The notes under the pieces are model-generated. The model made no database searches and was not told where the DNA came from. It was given only the letters and a program-made list of their open reading frames with translations. From the NCBI RefSeq assembly GCF_009696265.1, contig NZ_VUMH01000009.1, positions 1 to 64,000 on the forward strand: a stretch of DNA of 64,000 bases, written 5' to 3'. The stretch's first letter is position 1. Each line of letters opens with the position of its first letter. Below, piece by piece: positions 16,976-26,400 of this stretch. The DNA is from Desulfovibrio porci. GTDB taxonomy: Bacteria > Desulfobacterota > Desulfovibrionia > Desulfovibrionales > Desulfovibrionaceae. The position numbers and the translations under genes are program-made.

Positions 16976-18726
16976 AATTTTGTCAGGGTTTGAGTCCAGT
17001 AGGGATTTTCGCTGCCCTTGACCATCATGGCCTGGAGGGCGCAATACGCGCGGCGCGCGTCCTGCACGGCGGCGCTGCGCCACCAGGAAACCGGGTCTTC
17101 CCATACCTGGTTGGCCTTGGCGGCGGCCTCCTCGGCGGAGCCGAACCAGATGCCCGCGCGGGCCAGCAGGTCCAGCAGGGCTTCGCTTTCCGGCGTGAGC
17201 GGCCAGACCTCGCGCGTCCAGAACAGGATGGTGGGCACGTTGGCGGCCAGGGCTTCCAGCATGGTGGTGCCGTGGTGGTCCAGAACCAGCAGGCGGCAGT
17301 CCAGCATCTGGGGGGTGAGCGGCCCGACGCTCAGGCGCACGCGGGGAAAGCGCGGCAGCAGCCAGGTGGCGTCCTGCAGGGCGCCGGGCAGGTCGAAATA
17401 GGGGCGGTAAAAGGTACGGGACTGCAGGGCGCGGCCCAGAGCCTCGAAAAACCACTGCTTGTCCTCGCGGTACTGGACCAGTTGGAGCGGCGTGGGATAG
17501 GAGTTCAGGCGGTAACCGTAGGCGGGCATTTCCGTGCCCACAAAGAGCAGATGGCGGCCGTTTTCACCGCGCCAGCGCCCGGCGATGCGGGCAATCTGCG
17601 GGTAGGGCAGGGGGATGAAATTGCCCCGGCTGCCGGCGTGCTCGCTCCAGCCCCAGGTGCCGAAAGCGTGCTGGCTGTATTCCACCAGGGCCGTGTCGCA
17701 AACGACCCGCACCTGGCCGTAATTGCCGCCGTGCTGCACGTACATCAGCCGGTTGCCGTGGGCGCGCCAGACGGCTAGACGCTGGCGGTAGGCCGCGTCC
17801 TCATAGGCCGCCACGCTGGCCACGCGCAGGCAGGGCGGAAAGAGATGCTTTTTGAGCCGTTGCGGATGGCGCAACCGGACCAGGGAGCGCGGCAGGGCGG
17901 CCAGAAAGAGGGGCAGGGGATCCAGGGGCAGAGCGGCGTCCGCGCCTGTGGCCCGGCTGCCGTAGGTTTGGGCCAGGGGCTGGGAATGGTCCCGGCCGTA
18001 GCTCACATGCAGCAGGGAGAGGGAAAAGCGCAGGGCCTGCCAAAGGCTCATGCCTTTGAGACGCGGAAAGAGCAGGCGCAATTGCGCGCGCCGGGCCCAC
18101 TGTCGCAGACGGCCCTTGAGGTCCGTGGGCGTCTCGTCGCCGTAGGCTTCGCTGAGCGGGGGCAGCATTTCCTTGCGCCAGGCTTCTGGCCAGTGGGCCT
18201 CCAGCAGGCGGGAAAGCAGCCAGTGATTGAAGGCCACGCCCAGCGCGCCGTGCAGGGTGAAATCGTGTTCGCCGCGAAAGCTGAAAGTGCAGTTTTCCGG
18301 CAGCAGGGGCACGAGCAGGGGCAGATGCCCCCAGGCCTCGGTCATGGCCTTGACCCGTTGCCAGCGTTCCACAATCTGTTTGGCCACGTCGATGGCCCAG
18401 GGCGTGAGCAGGGTTTCCCAGTAGGGGGCGGGCAGTTCCGCGCTGTGCGGGCAGAGCCGCGCGGCCAGGGCGGGCAGGCTGTCCACGCAAAGGGCCTGCG
18501 CCTCTTTGGCCGCGCGTTCCAGAACCTTGAGGTCGCGCAGGGGCTCCGGCGCGAAGACGAAGCGGTCCTCCCAGTCCGGAAAAAAATCCTCGGCCCCGGC
18601 AAAGCACCACGGCCCGGCGGCCCAATGCGTTTCCGGTTCGGCCCCGCGCGGCATGGTCCCCAGCACCAGGGTGACGCCGCCGGTCAGCGCGCCCGTCGTC
18701 GTGTCCGTCAGGCTATCCGCGTTCAT
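16972..18726 (-). CDS. LIC12162 family transferase (surface glycan)
   Basis: A 584-residue cytosolic protein of the LIC12162 family, putative transferases in O-antigen or flagellin glycan loci. Landmarks: N-terminal TLVLGTMPRGAEPETHWAAGPWCF, a long helical middle, and a C-terminal GT-B-like half with YVQHGGNYGQ (about 338-347), FLPLPYPQ-like FIPLPYPQIARIAG, VGTEMPAYGYRLNSYPTP and LDHHGTTMLEALAANVPTILFW, the last resembling nucleotide-sugar binding in CDP-glycerol/glycosyltransferases. The start overlaps the stop of the NeuB-type synthase (ATGA). The neighbourhood suggests transfer of a nonulosonic acid to a surface polymer. Exact donor and acceptor are unknown. Confidence 0.78.
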   Translation of the reverse strand: MNADSLTDTTTGALTGGVTLVLGTMPRGAEPETHWAAGPWCFAGAEDFFPDWEDRFVFAPEPLRDLKVLERAAKEAQALCVDSLPALAARLCPHSAELPAPYWETLLTPWAIDVAKQIVERWQRVKAMTEAWGHLPLLVPLLPENCTFSFRGEHDFTLHGALGVAFNHWLLSRLLEAHWPEAWRKEMLPPLSEAYGDETPTDLKGRLRQWARRAQLRLLFPRLKGMSLWQALRFSLSLLHVSYGRDHSQPLAQTYGSRATGADAALPLDPLPLFLAALPRSLVRLRHPQRLKKHLFPPCLRVASVAAYEDAAYRQRLAVWRAHGNRLMYVQHGGNYGQVRVVCDTALVEYSQHAFGTWGWSEHAGSRGNFIPLPYPQIARIAGRWRGENGRHLLFVGTEMPAYGYRLNSYPTPLQLVQYREDKQWFFEALGRALQSRTFYRPYFDLPGALQDATWLLPRFPRVRLSVGPLTPQMLDCRLLVLDHHGTTMLEALAANVPTILFWTREVWPLTPESEALLDLLARAGIWFGSAEEAAAKANQVWEDPVSWWRSAAVQDARRAYCALQAMMVKGSENPYWTQTLTKL

Positions 18727-19784
18727 GCCTTGTCCAGATCCGTCCAGTTCAGTACCGTGTCTTCCGGCAGGTCGCGCCGGGCGCGCAGGCCGAGCACTTC
18801 GTCATAATTGCGCGGGGAAATGCCGTGGGCCGGACGCTTCCAGGTCAGGTCCACCGGGGTCAGGATCTGACCGGCGGGCACGGCGCGGGCCGTGACCAGC
18901 GAGCGGCGGGCGTGTTGCCGGGCCGGTTCCTCTTCGGGCAGGGCGCGCACGTCCAGTTCGCCCACGCTGGCCAGGGTGCGCCGGAGCCGGGCGTAAAAAC
19001 GCTTCAGATCCTCTTTGTCCATGGCATGGTAATGGTCGTTGCCGGGCAGGGTCTTGTCGTGGCTGAAATGCTTTTCCAGCACGCGCGCGCCCAGCAGGGT
19101 GGCCGTTTCAAGGATGTGCATGTCCTGGGGCAGGGTATGGTCGGAATAGCCGATGACGTGCCGCGGGAAGTGCCGGCTGAGGGCCGGAATCATGCCCAGG
19201 GCCGCGTGTTCGTCGGCTGTGGGATAATTCAGCACACAGTGCAGCAGGGCCAGCTGATTGCCTTTTTCCTCAATCCACTCCACGGCCTCGGCGATTTCAT
19301 GCAGATGGGCCGCGCCCGTGGACAGCAGGATGGGTTTTTTGAAATCGCAGAGAATGCGGATGAAGGGCTTGTTGGTGATATCGGACGAGGAGATCTTGAA
19401 TACGTCCATGAGATCGTTGAGAAAATGCGCGGATTCCACGTCAAAGGGCGTGGACAGAAAGGCGATGCCCGCCGCGTCGCAGTGCTTTCGCAGCGCTTCA
19501 AATTCGTTTTTCCAGAAGGAATCGTGCCGTTTGAAAAGCTCATACTGGCTTTTGGTGGGTTCCTTGCGCGTATCCCAGTAGGCGGGCGAATCCTTGGAGG
19601 CCAGGGTGGCGGCCTTGTAGGTCTGGAACTTGATGGCGTCGGCCCCGCCCTCGGCGGCTTCGTCGATGAGGCGGTGGGCGATGTCCATGCTGCCCTCGTG
19701 ATTCACGCCGGCTTCGGCGATGACATAGGGCACGGGGATGCGGTTTTCCTGCGCGGGGACAGCGAATATATCGGTGATTTTCAT
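18723..19784 (-). CDS. N-acetylneuraminate synthase family protein (NeuB-like)
   Basis: A 353-residue enzyme condensing phosphoenolpyruvate with an amino-sugar to make a nonulosonic acid (sialic, legionaminic or pseudaminic type). The TIM barrel (about 15-270) holds YVIAEAGVNHEGS, DAIKFQTYKA, FLSTPFDVES, KISSSDITN and GYSDHTLP, the metal/PEP motifs. The C-terminal SAF antifreeze-like domain (about 290-350) has RSLVTARAVPAGQILT. The ATG at 19784 has GGAG 7 bp upstream. No cytidylyltransferase or nonulosonic acid precursor genes are in the window, so product identity is open. Coupled to the LIC12162-type transferase downstream. Confidence 0.88.
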   Translation of the reverse strand: MKITDIFAVPAQENRIPVPYVIAEAGVNHEGSMDIAHRLIDEAAEGGADAIKFQTYKAATLASKDSPAYWDTRKEPTKSQYELFKRHDSFWKNEFEALRKHCDAAGIAFLSTPFDVESAHFLNDLMDVFKISSSDITNKPFIRILCDFKKPILLSTGAAHLHEIAEAVEWIEEKGNQLALLHCVLNYPTADEHAALGMIPALSRHFPRHVIGYSDHTLPQDMHILETATLLGARVLEKHFSHDKTLPGNDHYHAMDKEDLKRFYARLRRTLASVGELDVRALPEEEPARQHARRSLVTARAVPAGQILTPVDLTWKRPAHGISPRNYDEVLGLRARRDLPEDTVLNWTDLDKA

Positions 19785-19921
19785 GGCGCGCTCCTCACTG
19801 TGATGACTGAAATTTTTCGTATACGCGCTTGCGGCGCAAAAGAAAAGCGTATGGGGGCGTGTTGTGCCGCTGACGCGCAAGCCCCATCCGTCGAGCGGCC
19901 TCACAGCCCGCCCGTGCGCTC

Positions 19922-21217
19922 CTACAGCAAGAGCACGTCCACCACGCTGCCCTCTTCCAGGCCCTCAAGGTTGGCGTCAATGCGCACCAAGCCCTGTGCG
20001 TCCAGCAGGGTGCGCAACAGGCCGGACAGACCGGGCACGGGCACGGCCAGAGGCAGGTCCCTGTCCGTCGCCGGAGCTTCCAGGCGCACTCGCAGATAAT
20101 CCTCGCGCCCCTGTTTGGAAGCCATATTGCGCGACAATACGGCCTTGCGGGCGGGCCGGAGGCGCTGGTCAAAGGCATTGGCCCGTCCGGCCAGGTGGCG
20201 CAGAAAGGGCGCGCCCAGCACGAACATGACCACTTGGGCCGAAGCCACCTGCCCCGGCAGACCCCAGACGCACTTGTCGCCCACGCGGGCCAGAATCAGC
20301 GGCTTGCCCGGCGAAAGCGCCACGCCGTGACAGAAAATTTCCGCGCCGGGCAGGCGTTCCAGAGCGGCGATGGTGAAGTCGCGCGCGCCCACCGAACTGC
20401 CGCCGGAGAGCAGCAGCACGTCCACCTGTGCGAGATGTTTCCGCAGGGCGGCGGCGATGGCCTCCAGATCGTCCGGCACAATGCCCAGCAGGCGCGGCTC
20501 GGCCCCGGCCTCGCGGCAGATGGCCGCCAGAGCGTGGCTGTTCACGTCGCGCACCTGACCGGGCCGGGGATCGGCGCTGACGGGAATGACCTCATCCCCG
20601 GTGGAGAGGATGCCCACCCTGGGCCGGGCGCGCACCGTCACCTCTTGCGCGCCGCAGGCGGCCAGCAGGCCGATTTCCTGCGGGCGGAGCGGCGTGCCGG
20701 CCCGGAGCGCCGGACAGCTCCGGCGCGCGTCGTCGCCGCGTCGGAGCACATGCGCGCCCGGAGCCACGGGCCGCCGGATTTCCACCAGCGTTTCCCCCTG
20801 CCCGGCAACCGGTCCGGCATCAGCCTGTCCGGCGGCCAGTTCAAGGGTATGTTCCACCATGACCACGGCGTCGGCTCCGTCCGGCAATGAGCCGCCGGTG
20901 ACGATGGCCGCGCACTGGCCCGGCTCCAGACTGAAATCCGCCGGGCGGTCCACAGCGATGCGGCCCACGCGGGTCAGATAGACCGGGTTGCCCTCGGACG
21001 CGCCGAAGACGTCCGCCGCCTGCACGGCGTAGCCGTCCATGCCGGAACGGTTGGTCAGGGGCACGTCGTCCCTGGCCGTGACGTCGGCCGCCAGCACCCG
21101 GCCTTCCAGACCGCGCGGGTCTTCCAGCGCTGCCGTTTCAGCGGGCAAAGGGGCAAAGGTTTTCAGGCGGCGGGTCACTTCCGCCACGGACAAGACCACA
21201 AAAAAATCCTGGGGCAT
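19922..21217 (-). CDS. moeA: Molybdopterin molybdenumtransferase MoeA
   Basis: MoeA inserts molybdate (or tungstate) into adenylylated molybdopterin. It has 431 residues with the four family domains. Motifs: DVPLTNRSGMDGYAV (substrate loop), IVTGGSLPDGADAVVMVE, the MoCF domain VGILSTGDEV and VLLLSGGSSVGARDF, and HGVALSPGKPLILARVG. The C-terminal domain IV (about 365-431) is present. The ATG at 21217 (MPQDFFVV) is preferred over a start 48 bp earlier that overlaps the EamA leader. A Mo/W cofactor is needed by Desulfovibrio formate dehydrogenases and aldehyde oxidoreductases. Apparently a single gene. Confidence 0.93.
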   Translation of the reverse strand: MPQDFFVVLSVAEVTRRLKTFAPLPAETAALEDPRGLEGRVLAADVTARDDVPLTNRSGMDGYAVQAADVFGASEGNPVYLTRVGRIAVDRPADFSLEPGQCAAIVTGGSLPDGADAVVMVEHTLELAAGQADAGPVAGQGETLVEIRRPVAPGAHVLRRGDDARRSCPALRAGTPLRPQEIGLLAACGAQEVTVRARPRVGILSTGDEVIPVSADPRPGQVRDVNSHALAAICREAGAEPRLLGIVPDDLEAIAAALRKHLAQVDVLLLSGGSSVGARDFTIAALERLPGAEIFCHGVALSPGKPLILARVGDKCVWGLPGQVASAQVVMFVLGAPFLRHLAGRANAFDQRLRPARKAVLSRNMASKQGREDYLRVRLEAPATDRDLPLAVPVPGLSGLLRTLLDAQGLVRIDANLEGLEEGSVVDVLLL

Positions 21218-21355
21218 GGCTTTCCTCGCTTGCGCCCATGTAGCGCATCTCCGACGGGGCCGCAAGGCGGCGGTCCCGCGCCCCGGCCCCTGTTTTGCTT
21301 TCGCCCCCGGAATCGGCTACGCTTCCGGACTACGCGAAAGCGCGAAGGACGGATT

Positions 21356-22261
21356 ATGCAGCAAACCGCTTTGGGGTACGGCAGCGCTCTGCTGGCCACC
21401 ATCATCTGGTCGGGCAATTTCGTGGTGGCCAGGGCTCTGGCCACCCTGATTCCCCCGTGGCAATGCAATTTCTGGCGCTGGCTGGTGGCCCTTGTGGTCC
21501 TGCTGCCTTTTGCCTGGAGGCATCTGAAACGGGACTGGCCGGGCATTCGCAGGCACTGGCTGTATCTCTCGCTCATGGCCGTGCTGGGCGTCACCCTGAT
21601 GAACACCCTGATCTACAAGGCCGGGCAGACCACGGAAAGCCTGAATATGGCCCTGCTGGTGCCCACGGCGCCCATTGTGATCCTGATCCTGTCACGCGTC
21701 CTCTACGGCGAACCCATCACCCCGCGCCGCCTGGCCGGGATGCTGGTGGTGCTGGCGGGCGTGATCATCCTGGTCAGCCGGGGCGACTGGCAGCGTCTGG
21801 CCGGGCTGCGCATCAACAGCGGCGATTTCTGGGCCCTGGGCGGCGCGCTCTGTTTCGGGCTCTATTCGCTGTTCATGCGCCAGCGCTCCGGCGATGTGTC
21901 GCCTCTGGGATTCAATGTGGCCACATTCGCCCTGGGCCTGCTTTATTCCCTGCCCTTCACCGTGGCCGAGGCCTGCCTGCTGCCCCCGCCCGCATTGTCC
22001 CCGGCCCTGCTGACGGGCATTCTCTACGCCGGTGTGGGCTGTTCCTTCATTTCGTTCTGGTTCTGGACCCTGGCCGTGGACAGAATCGGCCCGGTGCGCG
22101 CGGGCATCGTCTACTACAGCCTGCCGGTCTTCGCGGCCGTGGCCTCGGTGCTGGTGCTGGGCGAACACATCGCTCCGGCCCAGATAGCCGGGGGCGTGCT
22201 GGTCATCGGCGGCATTCTGGCCGCCACCCTGGTTGTCCCCCATCATCATACGCAAGCTTAA
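21356..22261 (+). CDS. EamA/DMT family transporter
   Basis: A 301-residue inner-membrane protein with ten hydrophobic helices in two EamA repeats (about 5-140 and 150-290). Typical segments are GSALLATIIWSGNFVVARAL, FWRWLVALVVLL, the end of repeat one LVPTAPIVILILSRVLYGEPIT, and repeat two GALCFGLYSLFMR and YSLPVFAAVASVLVLGE. DMT members export amino acids or metabolites; substrate unknown. The His-rich end VVPHHHTQA is a minor oddity. The next gene, rdgB, starts 20 bp downstream, so they may be co-transcribed. Confidence 0.85.
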   Translation: MQQTALGYGSALLATIIWSGNFVVARALATLIPPWQCNFWRWLVALVVLLPFAWRHLKRDWPGIRRHWLYLSLMAVLGVTLMNTLIYKAGQTTESLNMALLVPTAPIVILILSRVLYGEPITPRRLAGMLVVLAGVIILVSRGDWQRLAGLRINSGDFWALGGALCFGLYSLFMRQRSGDVSPLGFNVATFALGLLYSLPFTVAEACLLPPPALSPALLTGILYAGVGCSFISFWFWTLAVDRIGPVRAGIVYYSLPVFAAVASVLVLGEHIAPAQIAGGVLVIGGILAATLVVPHHHTQA

Positions 22262-22281
22262 GGCGTTTCAAAGGAGCTGAC

Positions 22282-22914
22282 ATGGCGGAAGAACAACGGC
22301 AACGCATCGTCCTGGCCACCCACAACGCGGGCAAGGTGCGCGAACTGGCCGGGCCCCTGGCCGATTTCGGCGTGGAGGTCATCGGCCTGGAGGCTTTCCC
22401 CCGGATTGAGGATATTGAAGAAACCGGCACGACCTTTGAGGAAAACGCCCTGATCAAGGCCCGAGCCGTGGCCGGGATTACCGGCCTGGTCAGCGTGGCC
22501 GACGATTCGGGCCTGATGGTGGAGGCCCTGGACGGCAGGCCCGGCGTCTATTCGGCCCGCTATTCCGACGACTGGCAAAGCCTGCCCGGCGAAAGCCGGG
22601 ACCAGCGCAATATCCGCAAGCTGCTGCACGAACTGGCCGGGGTGCCCGAAGACCGCCGCGCCTGCTGTTTTGTGAGCTGCATGGCCGCCGTGAAGCCCGG
22701 CGGCGCGGAAATGGTGGTGCGCGGCGTCTGGGAGGGATGCCTGCTGACCGCGCCGCGCGGGGAGAACGGCTTCGGCTACGATCCGGTCTTTTTCGATCCT
22801 CTGATCGGCAAAACCGCGGCCCAGCTTTCCCGGGAGGACAAAACCGCCCGCAGCCACCGCGGCAACGCCCTGCGGGCGCTGCTGGCGCGCTGGGAGGCGT
22901 TTATGGCCGGTTAG
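22282..22914 (+). CDS. rdgB: RdgB/HAM1 family non-canonical purine NTP pyrophosphatase
   Basis: A house-cleaning enzyme that hydrolyses XTP, ITP and dITP to the monophosphate and PPi, keeping damaged purines out of DNA and RNA. It has 210 residues. The N-terminal VLATHNAGKVREL motif, the TGTTFEENALIKARA segment, the catalytic ADDSGLMVEALDGRPGVYSARY stretch, GENGFGYDPVF and SHRGNAL are all in place. The start ATG has AAGGAG 6 bp upstream. Follows the EamA gene by 20 bp. Confidence 0.94.
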   Translation: MAEEQRQRIVLATHNAGKVRELAGPLADFGVEVIGLEAFPRIEDIEETGTTFEENALIKARAVAGITGLVSVADDSGLMVEALDGRPGVYSARYSDDWQSLPGESRDQRNIRKLLHELAGVPEDRRACCFVSCMAAVKPGGAEMVVRGVWEGCLLTAPRGENGFGYDPVFFDPLIGKTAAQLSREDKTARSHRGNALRALLARWEAFMAG

Positions 22915-23117
22915 CGTCGGCCTTTCCGGATCCGCGCATTTTCCACCGGATGCGTTTTTTGAGCGCCGCGCGTTTGCTGTTTTCAGTGAGCGCGCGGCGC
23001 TCGTCGTTCACGCTCTGGAAACATCCCTGGAATCCCGTTGCGCTGATAGCGCCGCCTGACAGTGAAAACCGCGCGCCGTGCGGCAGCGCCGCGCAGCGCA
23101 GGTCTTCCAGAACATGT

Positions 23118-23220
23118 AACACGTGAAATGCTCGTTTACGACGGGCCAAGCCCGCCTACTCGCATTCCGTGGCAAGGATTTGCAGACAAATCCTTGCAGA
23201 GCGGTTCACGCATAATACGC
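23118..23220 (+). repeat. Dispersed palindromic repeat, copy 1
   Basis: The 69-bp core 23129-23197 matches 29286-29354 in reverse complement with about eight mismatches. It has two hairpins: CGGGC-CAA-GCCCG and AAGGATTTG-CAGA-CAAATCCTT (23174-23195). The tail AGAGCGGTTCACGCAT is also partly shared. The organisation is like REP/BIME or a MITE. Confidence 0.75.
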
Positions 23221-23353
23221 GCAGGGTACTCTGACATTGGAAGGGTTGGAATACTCTAAACTTTGTCACACGGCAGCCGTTAAAAAAAGAGAACAGCAGA
23301 AGCCGGATCGTGCTGCGCCCGCCCACAGGGCGTTCACACCCGGCAAAAAATTC

Positions 23354-23370
23354 TTTGCACGCATTTTGCA
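23354..23370 (+). promoter_or_regulatory. Possible sigma-54-like promoter of fliD
   Basis: TTGCACG-CATT-TTGCA resembles the sigma-54 consensus TGGCACG-N4-TTGCW with correct spacing, but the critical GG of the -24 element is TG. It is about 80 bp upstream of the fliD start. Weak evidence. Confidence 0.3.
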
Positions 23371-23450
23371 TAAATTTCTGTGCCCCGCTGTTTTTTTGAA
23401 GCGGGTCCGCGCGTTGGCGCGGCAGTTATCTTTCGCAGTGCGAGGCGCGT

Positions 23451-26400
23451 ATGGCAATCAGCATTTCCGGCTCCAACTCCATTTCCGGTCTGAGCGGCAA
23501 CGACACCAATTTCGACAAGGTGCTGGAGCAGCTCAAAAAGATCGAATCCACACAGTTGAACCGGCTTGAAGCCTGGAAAAGCGACTGGAATCTGCGCTAT
23601 GAGGCCTTCGGCAAGCTCATCGAGCAGGTGCAAGCCGCCAGCAATCTGTTGTCCACGCTGGCCGACAAGAACAATTTCGTCACCAAAAACGTCACCAGCA
23701 GCAACGAAAACATCCTCACCGCCGTGGCCAACGCCTCGGCCCAGGACGTGCAGCACACCATCAAGGTCTCGCAGGTGGCCAGCAACGCCATCTGGGCCAA
23801 TACCGGCCATGTGTTCAACTCCAAGACCGATGTTATCAACACCACGGGCACGACCCAGTATTTCCGTTTCAACTATGCGGGCAAGGATCATGAGATCAAG
23901 GTCCCGGCCGGCACCACGCTGGAATCCTTCGCCAGCATGGTCAACAACTCCACGGAAAATCCGGGCATCAAAATCAGCCTGATCAAGTCCGGTTCGGGTT
24001 ATGTCTTTCAGGTGGCGGGCAAGGACACCGGTGCGGATAATAATCTTATTATCTATAACAACAACCTGGTGGGCATGGGCACCACAGGCTCGACGACGTC
24101 CACCTGGCTGACCAACAACAGTCTGGATATCAGCCAGAACGTGACCGATCCCACGGAATATATTTACGATATCGTCTTGCAGAGCGGCGCCAAAAAAAGT
24201 GTGACCATCAAGGGCAACGCCACCGCCGACGATTTTGTGACCGCGCTCAACGCCGCGGGCGGCATCACGGCCAGCCTGGACGGCAGCGGCAATCTGGTGA
24301 TGGGCGGGGTCAAGTCGTTTAGCCGCCGGAAAAGCTCGGATGACGCCTACAAGCCGGCCTCCACCTGGGTGGGCGTTGGTGGAGATCTTAAAGATTCCAA
24401 TAATAATGACATAAAGCTGAACGCCGTCGGCGGCATGGCCGCGGGCAAGGGCGACAACGATCTGCTGACCTTCACCATGACCATGGAGGACGGCACCACA
24501 CGCGAATTCAAGATCAAGGCCGGAGCCACCAAGCGCGACCTTCTGGTCCAGATGGCCCAGGCCACCCAGAGCGGCGACAGCGTGAATATAGGCCTCGGCG
24601 CTGACGGATGGGGGGTGAGTCTGAGCGGCGTCACCAATGTGGCCTGCGCCGACCTCACCGACGCGAGCCAGCTGAAGACCAAGCCTACACCCGCTTCGGG
24701 CGTCAAGGACACTCTGGGTGGTAATCTGACTTCGGCTTCCGCCACCCTGACTTTTGACAAGGACAAACTGAGCGAGCGCATTGACGGCAAGGCCGCCGGC
24801 GACCCCGGCGTCGACCTGGTTTTCACCCTCACCCTGGATGACGGCTCTGTCGTTTATGTGGACAGTCTGGCCGACGGCACGAGGCTGAACAGCAGCATGA
24901 CCAACCAGCAGTTGCTGGACGCCGTCAATGCCGCCTATCCCGGCACAATTTCGGGCGCCGACAACAATATTCTGAAACTGGACAACGTTCAGGACTTCAA
25001 ACTGACTACCGGCGCCAGCGGGACGGCGGGTTTTACGACCAGAATTGAAACCAGCACGACGGTGCCCGCAACGAATACCGCGCCGGGGGGGAATTCCCTG
25101 TTCTACACCGACGGTACCGGCACCTATCTGGAGGAACCGCCGGATCTGGTCTACACCGTCACCACCAATGACGGAGCGACCGGGACGCTTACCCTGAACT
25201 CCGGCACCAGCATGAAGGAAGTGCTGGAGAGCCTGAAGAATGGCACGGGAGCCTGGGTCTGGAAGGACAAGGACAATAATCCGCTCTCCCCTGCTCCCGA
25301 CCTGGGCGTAGCCTTCACGGACGCCGACGGCAAGGAATACGTGGGGGCGGACGGCGTTACCCCCCTGACGCTGGACGAGATCGCCGCCAGTGGCAAGCCC
25401 GTTTACCTGCAACTCAAGAACGTCCAGAATGTCAGCGGCCCAAGCATCCAGGGGCAGGTGGCCACGTCGAGCAACTGGAGCATCCAGCGTTCGGCCAACG
25501 CCCGTTACCAGGTGGACAACTGGCCCATGGAGATGGAGTCCTCCTCCAACCGCGTGAGCGACGTCATTGACGGTGTGGTTTTCAATATTCAGGATGTGGG
25601 CGACGCCCGCATTGCGGTGAGCACGGACATCACCTCGGTGGAGCAGTCCATTCAGAATTTTCTGGACGCGGTCAATTCCGTTCTGCTGACCATCCGCGAC
25701 TATACCGCCTATGATGAAGACAAGGAGGTCACCTCCAACGATCCCGATGATATTGAAAAGAAAAACTACAGCCCCTCGGGCCTGACCAACCAGAAAGGCG
25801 GTCTGCTCACGGGCAACTACGGGGTGCAGCTGTTCAAAAGCCGCTTTTCGAGCCTGCTCAGTTCCGCCCCGCCCGGCTTCAAAAGCCGCCAGTCGGCGGA
25901 CGACATCCTTTCCGGCGACGTGCTGGCCAGTCTGGCCAACCTGGGCATCAAGACCGATACGGATGAAAGCAGCGATACCTACGGCCTGCTGGTGATCGCC
26001 CCCAAGTCCGGCATTGCGGAACTGCAGACGCTGGACAAAGAAAATTACAACAGCATGATCACCAACAACCTGGAAGCCGTGGTGGATTTTTTCTGCGCCA
26101 GCGGCACAGGCAGTTCCACCAGCGCTGACTTCCGCTACGGCAGCCATGTCGAGGGCATCACCAAGGCCGGCAACTATGAAGTGACCTACACCGTGGGCAA
26201 TGACGGTACGATTGGCGATGTCTATGTGGGCGGCGTGAAGGCCACGCGTGACGAAAGCATGCCGGGATATTATTACAGCGTGGCTCGTGGCGACGCGCGC
26301 GGCCTGTCCATCCTGATCGACGATCTCACGCCCGGCGAGCATCCCCCGGCCGGTGAAGAGCCCATGTATGTGCGCATCAAGCAGGGCCTTGTGCAGACGG

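Larger units (their letters stand above)
22915..23450. other. Intergenic region, 536 bp, with hairpins and a dispersed repeat
   Basis: GAGCGCCGCGCG (22961-22972) is exactly inverted at 22991-23002. Bases 23118-23220 are a dispersed repeat listed separately. Bases 23354-23370 resemble a sigma-54 promoter (TTGCACG-N4-TTGCA, one mismatch to TGGCACG in the -24 box) about 80 bp before fliD. A minus-strand frame of 82 codons here is not supported as a gene. Confidence 0.4.

Noticed and set aside
22901..23149. 82-codon minus-strand frame behind rdgB
   Set aside because: Its start and first part are dispersed repeat sequence; no ribosome site.
23334..26342. A 1002-codon minus-strand frame opposite fliD
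   Set aside because: Shadow: the plus strand has conserved FliD termini; the antisense product is a low-complexity Gly/Val/Ala/His chain.
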